A stretch of DNA of 64,000 bases from Anoplopoma fimbria (lineage: Eukaryota > Chordata > Actinopteri > Perciformes > Anoplopomatidae). The position numbers were made by a program, and so were the translations under genes. This document shows positions 55,344-64,000 of this stretch, one piece after another. A model generated the notes under the pieces. That model worked only from the letters and a program-made list of their open reading frames with translations. It did not search any database and was not told the origin of the DNA. The stretch's first letter is position 1. Every line of letters starts with the position of its first letter. The stretch covers positions 29,304,787 through 29,368,786 of the forward strand of contig NC_072457.1 of NCBI RefSeq assembly GCF_027596085.1, read 5' to 3'.

Positions 55344-58300
55344 CACAAACAACTATTTCAGATTTTCACAAACCAGCAAAATGTGTTCAAACTTGTAGAA
55401 ATCCGAGTTGAAGTTCAAGACACTGTCAGATGTCTTACTGCCCAGGCTTCCCCTCTTCAAATGTTTGGAAAATCTAATTCCCTACACTTTCAGCTTCACC
55501 AACCTTGGTTACACTTGTGATTTCGGTGTGTATTTCAAAGCAAAACTTCATACACTGAGTAGAGACACATTCAAAAGGGCTGTAAATCATTCGAGTCACA
55601 CTTGGGGTCCAGATTCAGCCTGCTTTGATTCACAGCACTGGACAGTGATATTTACTGCTCTTTGGGGAGGGCCTGGTAACTGTATTTTACCAGTACTTAG
55701 AAAATATCCAATTCTGTCTGAATACTGCATTATAGAATAAACACACTGCAAGTGCAATTGACACATACAAACACAAGTAATGCTATTAAAATGTGGACAC
55801 ATCATTATCATTTGTGCCCACTCCAAACCAGAGAGAAAAGCCGGGAAAAAACAGAAAACACTCAATTTGAATCAGGAACAGGAATGGCGGTGAAAGCTAC
55901 TATACAGAGAGATCGATCAGAATGTAAGTACATTAAATGGGTATATATGAAAAATTGTCACAACAATTTTTTCAAATTAAATTATTTAAATGATCCTGCC
56001 CTAAAAATAAACATAACGTTTGTGGCATTTTCATACGTATACATTTTTTTATGACAGCTAGGATATTTGAAATTCAAGGAATCAGCTGGGAAGTATCCAA
56101 AATGATAATATTTACTCTACTCCCTTTTGCCAAAATGCCCTTTTTTGGAATAATTCACAGCTAATGGCATCTGGTCAGTTAAATCACAAAGGCACATTGT
56201 TTGTTAAATCCCGTTCTCTCTTTGACTGGACCCTGTCTGCATAATCAAGTCCACAGATCATTACCATGTGTGCCATATTACATTACTGCCAAACCCCAAT
56301 TAAGGTAGGATTACCTATGCATGGCCAGTTTTATCCTCATTTTGGAAGTGGGGCCCATATCCATAAGCAGCTCACAGTTCATTTGGGCTTAAATCTGACA
56401 TGTACCTTTATTTGCTTTTGCCATTGGAGCTGGCATTGCTAGTGCAGTCTGCATATTAGGGTTAATATTCTCCATTTGTGACCAGTGGGAACTTTCTGTT
56501 ACTAAGACAGCAATTAACTTCAAAACTTTTCCCCCATTGCAGTCACATAATTGATTACCATTAATTGCAGGTGCTGCTGCAACTGAGCATACACACTGTC
56601 CTCATCAGGAAATGACTCTCTGTATGATAGACACTGAGGCTGAAATGTGATTTTAAGAAGATGAAGAGCTTCGCGCAAAACTCATTAAAAATAGTTAACA
56701 ACTGACATTACTTTATTAAACATGTGCTTACAGTATTCACACACACGCACACACCCAAAGACACACTTTTCCCCTCAACACCACTCGGGGGACTTAATTA
56801 TTGCCACACATGAGCAGAGGGAAGCTCCCTTATATTATTAACATAGCTTCATTTTCCTTTAAATATTCAAGAAAATCTTATTAAAGAAAAAAAACTCCTT
56901 TCCTGAAAACAGTGAGGAGATCTTGATTAAATAAAAATATCTTTGCGCCTTGCCTGTCAGAGTGAAAGAGTGAGAGAGATGTGTGGTAATGATGAGGCCG
57001 GCAGGCTTAGCCTTTGATGAAAAGAGCTGTATCAATATTAACCAGACTCACCTCCAACCTGACCTTCTATTCTTCTATGATGACAACTTGTTCCCTTTTC
57101 TTTTTAATTTCCACTTTTTAATTCTTGCCACTGGACATTGAGATAAAGCGGGGTCTTTAATGCTCTCACAACAAATGCAGCCAGAGATCTAAAGAGATCC
57201 TTTAGACTTCCTCTGCCTCACAACTGAACCACATTGACAGGCCTCACAACAGGGAGATGCTTTTTCTTATGTACCAAGCTGAATACGTAATGAAATCACA
57301 TCCATCTTGATACATATCTGAATCTTGTGATTTCATATTCTGCACGTTTTCTTCACAGCTTTTCAAACAACCTCTCACTTCTAAGCAACATGAAACAGCT
57401 ACGCTGTCTAAAGCACAAAAACCTGCAGGAAACAGTATGTCATCCATTACTTATACGTGAATTGTTCATGAAATGACATCTCTTGTCATGTAAGGAGTGT
57501 TATTAACATCACAAGGCATACTAAATGATGGTAAGCCTTTGTAGTCTCACCACTAATTCCTACAGATGTTTTTTAATGTAAGTGCAACATTAAATATATA
57601 GTAGTATACAATGGTTATGGTGCACACACAGAGTTACGTGAGAAGATGTCTCTATCAAAGTCTATATAAATGATACCATAGGTCAATTCATCCAGTATAT
57701 TCATATTAAACAATGTAAAAACAGCATGTAATGTTTGACACAGGTACATAAGTCACATAGCACTTATAATGCCAGTGCAGTTCATCAACTCTTCAATCAC
57801 CCTATCAACTCTATATAAATCTGTAAAAGAAGCCACAATCATTTAGAAAACACACCACCAAAAAAGGCCTCTATTTTATTTATTTTTTTATAATTCACAG
57901 AATACATTGTCTATAATATATATATAGTAGTTCTAAAGAGTAGTTTTAGAATTGATGTATGTGAATTCCATATGAATCATTGGCTTATTTAATTATTAAC
58001 TTTTATACAAATATCTTTTATACAATCTCAGCTGTGAGGCAACAGTTTACTGTATGCCTGTGAGGGTCCAATGGCCATGCAGTATGTGGAATCACAGGGC
58101 AGAAAACCTAGATATCTGCTACACAATATAATGTTGAGAAGGAGAAATCAATCTTTAAGTCGCTAACCTGTGATGAGGGATCATAATAAACATTTAGGGT
58201 CACAGGCCTATTACAGACATTCATATTCCCCTCAGGAGGAATTGTGACAACTTTGTTAATTCCTTAACGTTTCAGCTAGCACCATTATCAGATCAACATT

Positions 58301-58435
58301 TCAAATAGTTGAATACTTTGGTTTATGGCAAAATACATGCAAAACTAATATATTCTATGTACTTTGTGTTTGGAGCTAAAAAGTTAATGACAACATCCTA
58401 ACACACTTACCTATTATCATGGACATGGTAAACCT
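55344..58435. other. Intergenic, no gene; strongest regulatory-looking stretch at 56100-56620
   Basis: 55344-56080 is AT-rich. 56100-56620 and 56750-57130 are free of simple repeats. 57560-58430 is AT-rich and unremarkable. Open frames are short and unsupported. Confidence 0.45.
56100..56620. promoter_or_regulatory. Candidate conserved non-coding element
   Basis: About 500 bp without microsatellites or element text, dense in homeodomain-type cores (ccccaattaagg, acataattgattaccatta, attgcagg, ttaatattc) and Sox/Pou-like strings (cattgtttgtt, tgcataatc). No coding frame was found. The call rests on motif density, not on a comparison. Confidence 0.35.
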
Positions 58436-59856
58436 TCTACCTGACACACAAGGCCCTCTCTCACCTGGAGAAGCCGGGAAGCACTGTGAGAGTCATGTTC
58501 TTTGACTTCTCCAGTGCTTTCAACACCATCCAGCCCTCCCTACTGAGAGAGAAGCTGCTGGAGATGAACCTGCACCCCGACACCACTTCCTGGATCACAG
58601 ACTACCTCACAGGCCGGCCACAGTACGTCAGGGTGGATGGCTGTGTCTCTGAGTCTGTGATCAGCAACACCGGCGCACCCCAAGGAACTGTACTGGCACC
58701 GTTCCTCTTCACTCTCTACACCTCGGACTTCCGCTTCAACTCTGGTTCCTGCCACCTCCAAAAGTTTTCCGATGACTCCTCCATTGTTGGATGTATCACC
58801 AGGGACAACGAGGAGGAGTACAGAGGACTGATTGAGAGCTTCATCACATGGTGCAGCAACAACCACCTGAAGCTCAACATCAGCAAGACCAAGGAGCTTG
58901 TGGTGGACTACCAGAGGAACAGAAGCCCCCCTGTCCCTGTTTTCATTCAGGGAGGGGAAGTGGAGAGGGTTGAGTCCTACAAGTACCTTGGGGTGCAGAT
59001 AAACAATAAACTGGACTGGACACACAACACTGATGCCCTCTACAGGAAAGGACAGAGCAGGCTGTTCTTCCTGAGGAGGCTGAGGTCCTTCAATGTGTGC
59101 AATAAACTGCTCAAGGCATTCTACCAGTCTGTGGTAGCCAGCGCCCTCTTCTTCGCTGTAGCGTGCTGGGGTGGTGGCATCAGGACTGGAGATGCCAACA
59201 AACTCAACAAGCTGGTGAGGAAAGCCAGCTCTGTGGTGGTCTGGAGCTGGACAGTCTGGAGTCAGTGGGTGAGAGGAGGATGAAGGCCAAACTCGGAGCC
59301 ATCCTGGACAATCCCTCTCACCCTCTCCATGAGGAACTGTGGCAGCTGGGCAGCTCTTTCAGCCATCGGCTGATTCTGCCAAAGAGCAGGACGGAGGTTC
59401 AGACGCTCATTTGTGCCCACTGCCATCAGACTGTACAACAACAGCGGAGACCACAGTCTGTCATCATGCTGACCAGCCCCCCCCATGTGGATATACATGT
59501 ACATTTTTATTCCTGTTCTATCTTTTTTTTCTGTGTCTGTGTAGTTGTATAGTATGTGTATTTATTGTCTGTGTAGTTGTATAGTATGTGTATTTATTGT
59601 CTGTGTAGTTGTATAGTATGTGTATTTATTGTCTGTGTAGTTGTATAGTATGTGTATTTATTGTCTGTGTAGTTGTATAGTATGTGTATTTATTGTCTGT
59701 GTAGTTGTATAGTATGTGTATTTATTGTCTGTGTAGTTGTATAGTATGTGTATTTATTGTCTGTGTAGTTGTATAGTATGTGTATTTATTTTCTGTGTAG
59801 TTGAGCTGCTGCAACACTTGAATTTCCCCCATGGGGATCAATAAAGGAATATAATA
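58436..59856 (+). mobile_element. 5'-truncated non-LTR retrotransposon (LINE, L2/CR1-like), 3' half of ORF2 plus 3' end
   Basis: An open frame to 59283 carries reverse-transcriptase motifs: FFDFSSAFNTIQP, WITDYLTGRPQYV, NTGAPQGTVLAPFLFTLYTSDF (split by GAPQG), and the catalytic motif as FSDD within LQKFSDDSSIVGC, then NHLKLNISKTKELVVDY and SYKYLGVQINN. The frame shifts once near 59240 and again near 59395. Beyond each shift the expected C-terminal text resumes in another frame, ending at a TGA at about 59470. A 32-bp tandem array follows, then ttgaatttcccccatgggga and tcaataaaggaatataat, a LINE 3' end with a small stem. The 5' end is truncated at about 58436. The element cannot encode an intact protein. 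Confidence 0.9.
59533..59808 (+). repeat. 32-bp tandem repeat inside the LINE 3' region, eight copies plus a part
   Basis: The string gtagttgtatagtatgtgta recurs at 59541, 59573, 59605, 59637, 59669, 59701, 59733 and 59765, exactly 32 bp apart. A broken ninth copy starts at 59797. The units are nearly identical; the last full one has a G-to-T change (tatttatttt). Confidence 0.97.
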
Positions 59857-62800
59857 ATTATGCCTGCTAAACATCAGCAAGTACAACCTCACAGAGCTGC
59901 TATGTTACTCTATACTTTTATTCTTGTTCATCATATATATACTATTTGTGTGCTACTCTAAAGATGCCAGTGGAGAAATAGGGCATAACTTATGATTTTT
60001 TAGTGCATGAAACTGTAGACTGCCATTGTCGGTTGTAAGGTTGTCGTAAATTGCTTTTACGCACTCAGTCATGAAAGCCTGTTGGACAGTTGGTGCTTGT
60101 CCAAAGGAATGCTTACACCAAATTACAGTTGGTACTTGTCCAGTCGCATCTTTGTATGCAAATTGCTCAGTGGTGGCAGTGCCTCATCTATCATGTGGTT
60201 GCACGCAAGTTCAAATGAAGTTCAGCCACCGTAGGATGGTAGGGCCATTCCTTTACATGCATATGAGGTAAAGGCGGACACACATATAATGCAAAATGTA
60301 TCACAAATAAACAACGTGGCTCTGGATGCAGGCTGACAGTGGCTGGTTTAACAAAAGTTGACATAACTACTCCAGGCCTGCATTTTCACCAAAGCAAACA
60401 AAACATAAACAACCCAAATGGAGAGTATATTTACTGTGTCAGGGTAGGTATGGAGAGTGAATGAATGACCCTACCTGCTTTTTAATTTTCTAACAAGTGG
60501 CCCTGACCACAAGAGCATAGAGTGTATGGAGCCAGTTCTGACGTTGTCTATTAAGGACATGTTACAGAGGTATATCTGCGAGAGCTAAGTTAAATTTACC
60601 TTAGACTTTTAAAAAGTCCTTGAAGTCCTCAAAGTTTAGAGCCCCTCTGTATAATTGGTGGCCTCTGAAAATGATTGCTAGTATTCACTGGGGAGTTCGA
60701 TATCTAGGGATGTGTGGTGAGCTTCTTTCCACCATGAGGATCTGTCCACTTGAGTGAAGGGAATCCAGAGTAGAGGTGTAGTGGAGGGAAAAGCCAGAGA
60801 GAGAGAGATATGACATAATCCAAACTGAGATTGGTTGCTATGTGATATCTTGTTCCACAGACTCAATCAATAGCCGCCAGTGAGGGAGAAGGAATCCCTC
60901 TCTCTCTCTTTCTCGCTCTCTCGCTATCTCTCACGCACACACACACACATATATATACACTCTCAAACACACATACATCTGTCAGTGAGAAAATTTTGAA
61001 GCTAATGAGGGAAGTTCAAAGACATCTTTCTAGTTGTCCATTTCAGGGACACGTGGGCACACTGATCTACCTATTGCTCTTCTCAACACAGCAAAACATC
61101 TAAAAGCACTTGCTGTGTATTCACCTTACATACTACCCACTGTGGCAACACTGAAAAGAAATTGACCAGACAGTGTAGTGGAAACTTGTACAGCACTACA
61201 GTGCAGCTCCCATTTGGCAGAAGAAAGAAAAATCACAACCTTATTATTTGTTTCACATATGCATCAGAGTCCACACCATTTAATATCTAAGTTGATCAAT
61301 GTTGACATTTGCAGCTACAGTTTTTAAGATGTTGAATGTGTTTCAGCTGGCTAGTCAATTAGCTTTCTCTGGCCTGCAAACTGACATCATCACTTGTAGA
61401 TCTGTGGTTAGCAACTAATAGAACAAGCTGCACAGAGGGAACACCATCATGAAACCAAACCAAAACAAGGACAGGACATGTTATTTATAAAGCAAAGCTG
61501 TATGCTGTATGCTGGAAAACGTGCTGTTTGATTCCAGTTCGACATGTTCTGCTCTCGCTCTCTCAGATATCTTAAATCACACTGTAACACTGGATCACAC
61601 AGATCTGGTACCTAAAAGCAGACTCATGAGTTACAACAGATGTGGTCTTTACATGGTCAGTGTAGTTAGCAATGGTGGGCGGATCATGCAGGCAAGCTAA
61701 TCAGTGGGGTTAGGCAAGCCCGCTAGTCTAAAGACAGACAGATGGTCATCAGAAGGCACATGTATTCAGTCCAGAATTTACACCCGGAGAGTGTTGCTAT
61801 CCTGTATATAATATATACTGGGGCTAATTGCAAATGGTGTGCCATGACGCTGTCTGGTCCAGAGAATGTTCTGCCAGCACGTGAAGACATCAGCAGGGAG
61901 CCGTGCCAGCTTCACTGCGGGAGAGATAAATAGACATTACTACTGACGACCCAATTACCTGCAGCTGCGACTGCAGTAGCATGCCAGCTACAGCTGCATG
62001 CCAGCACAGACAGATGCACCACACCCCACTGCCTCAGCCACATCTCCCCTGGTTGCATCCCACAGGTGCTCCGTTTGAGGCTGAGCCTGCAGTGTAAATA
62101 TTGTTAATGAAAATCATAGTGAAAAATATATATTTTTTTTTACCATGATGAATATAAGACAATGAGTAAAGATTAATGGTGATAAACGTTGGTCGCTGAA
62201 AAACGTGTGTTCTGTAGCTTTAAGTGGCAGCTGTAAAAAAAATCTTCCTATTTCTGTCTTGTGTGTTGGGAATAGTCTATATGAACGTGCTGATTGCCAG
62301 ATCTCTTTTCAAAGCTGACAGATGCAACTAATTGGCATTCAACCAAAGCACGTATTAGCTATGCAATTATGGGTAGCTGTATTTACTGCAAGTTTCCTTC
62401 AAGATGCAGAGGCAGCACTGTGGGTCAAAGAGCCACTACAGGGCTCATTTTTCAAAACCTTGATTTCTCATTCAAAATTCACAACAGAGTAAAGGTGACA
62501 CAGGAAATGGACACAGGGCCACACCACAGATCACAAGCAGCCTGAAACATGAACCTATATGGCACAATGCCAGATCAGGATGAAAGGGTCATGGATGTAA
62601 ATGCACATCAACATACAGATCCTTTTTTCCGATTATAACTGCCATCACCACTGAGATTAATTTCCTCTTGCACAATAATATGAATCACGTTTTAAATAGT
62701 TGAGATTCTGCCTTGATTTGGCTAATATTCTTGCTGGAATGACAGCTGTCTTTATAATTTATTTGTTTTGTAATATGAACGGTGTGCATCAGACACCAGA

Positions 62801-63139
62801 CTTCACAGATCTTCTCTGCTCAATGTTATCTTTTCACGTTTTGGTTTTACGGGCCCCAATTTTTATTGTTTAGGTTCACTCTCATCACCATCAGGCAGCT
62901 GTTGACGGTTCTACCTGTCCAGCACCAAACCGCAAACAGACAAAGTTAGCAACTAGCTGTTGGTTAGCATTATTTAGCATTTAGCAGCTTAAGGTAAAAT
63001 AATTTGCTAAAATAATATTTAAGGTTAGACTTATGGCCAATACAATAACTTCAAATACATTAAGTGTTGCTCTCCATGTCTGCTACTTGTGTTAATAAGC
63101 ATTTGTCAGCTAACATATGCTGTCTTGGTCTACTCGTAT
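59857..63139. other. Intergenic, no gene
   Basis: A small direct duplication (acagttggt-cttgtcc at about 60088 and 60126) lies at 60085-60145. A pyrimidine-rich patch is at 60895-60940. 61950-62060 is richer in GC. No gene-like frame was found. Confidence 0.45.
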
Positions 63140-63930
63140 TTTTTTCCATATGCTCACTGTAGGGAATATCATCAGGGAATATAAACTTAATTTTCATAGT
63201 TATGCTGATGACACCCTGCCATATATTTTGCTCAAGCCTGACGATGACAATGTCCTTTGTTCCCAGGGATTAGGATAAAAGTGAAATACTGGTTGGCCTT
63301 CAAGCTAAAATATATCTACTCTCCTGCAAACTTTTATACTTGGCTCCTGAGATTAAATCAGAAGTAAAATGCCTGGGCATTGTTCTTGATTCAGAGTTTA
63401 ATTCTACTTCACATAGAGTGAAGGTTTTTATCACTTAAAAAACATTGCCTAAGTATGACCATTCCTATCCTATAGAGATGCTAAAAAGCATATGCTTGCT
63501 TTTATTTCAAATAGATTAGATTGTTGCAAAGCTATTTTTGGCCTTCCAAAAGTCAATTGAAAAATCTTAATTTATGCGCAACTGTGCTGCTAGACTATTA
63601 AACAAAACAAAGAAGAGAGAGCATATTAACCCGATATCAGCTAACTCTTTTGGCTTGCAGTATCATTTTGAATATATTTTAAGATTCTTTTCCTTGTTTT
63701 TTTTAGTTCTTAAGGGTTTGGTTAAGGCCTACATTGCAGATTCTTAACGTTTTATAAATCTTCATGAGCTCTCAAATGTTCCACTGATGGGTTTTTATAT
63801 ACACACAATTATACACACAAGAAAATACGAAGAGAAACTTTTAAAATATGCTCTAGACTTAAAGAATACCCTCCTAAAAGCTATAAGTGATGTCGGCTCT
63901 AGGAACATTCTTTAAATACAGCTGTATTTC
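63140..63930 (+). mobile_element. Decayed LINE reverse-transcriptase remnant (L2/I-like)
   Basis: Plus-strand text in shifting frames follows fish LINE order: NFHSYADDT (YADD catalytic motif, about 63195), VKCLGIVLDSEFNSTSH (about 63367-63415), a RLDCCKAIFGLPK-like segment (about 63510-63555), and NCAARLLNKTKKREHI then NPISA (about 63575-63645). It contains many stops and deletions. Confidence 0.7.
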
Positions 63931-64000
63931 ATTTTATTAATTTTAATATTTTTTTACAATTTCTCTCATTTTTAATATTCGTGATGATCTCTGTTTTATA

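Noticed and set aside
58540..59025. A 161-codon minus-strand open frame
   Set aside because: It is the shadow of the LINE reverse-transcriptase frame on the opposite strand.
59533..59808. A CRISPR-like array of regularly spaced repeats; also 52905-52987
   Set aside because: The units are directly adjacent with no variable spacers, and they lie in LINE 3' ends of a vertebrate genome.

Overview
The window is nuclear DNA of a ray-finned fish. It is AT-rich, carries many long (CA)n arrays, a fish-type tRNA-headed SINE, several decayed LINEs and short inverted-repeat elements, and intron-rich vertebrate genes. Two protein-coding genes can be supported. Both lie in the first 16 kb and are arranged head to head.

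1) 108-12147, minus strand: the 5' part of sclt1 (sodium channel and clathrin linker 1, a coiled-coil protein of centriole distal appendages). Fourteen coding exons join in one frame for 404 codons and match the human protein in order. The C-terminal exons lie beyond the left edge. 2) 13056-16023, plus strand: the complete fish homologue of human C4orf33 (family UPF0462, function unknown), in six coding exons with consistent splice phases. About 0.9 kb separates the two start codons and probably holds a shared bidirectional promoter. The same pair is head to head in human 4q28, where a very long gene desert leading to PCDH10 follows C4orf33. The gene-free remainder of this window fits such a desert.

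3) 16.0-64 kb: no host gene is supported. This part holds microsatellites, at least four LINE remnants, two families of short inverted-repeat elements, purine/pyrimidine-asymmetric blocks, and several clean stretches rich in homeodomain-type motifs that look like conserved non-coding elements. The best-preserved mobile element is a 5'-truncated LINE at 58436-59856, with two frameshifts and a tandem array of eight 32-bp units near its 3' end. A second LINE tail with a 15-bp array lies at 52905-53215. Decayed reverse-transcriptase remnants lie at 7600-9045 (inside sclt1, antisense), 48772-49165 and 63140-63930, with a small one near 39.3 kb.

The points most worth a second look are: a (UG)n tract of about 136 nt directly at the 3' splice site of a frame-critical sclt1 exon; a spliced, in-frame, signal-peptide-like N-terminal extension of the C4orf33 homologue; a pre-miRNA-like hairpin at 33211-33278; two other near-perfect hairpins; and a canonical G-quadruplex motif at 45237-45256. 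I found no clear new multi-gene system. Exon calls come from reading splice signals and from recalled family sequence, not from alignments that I ran.
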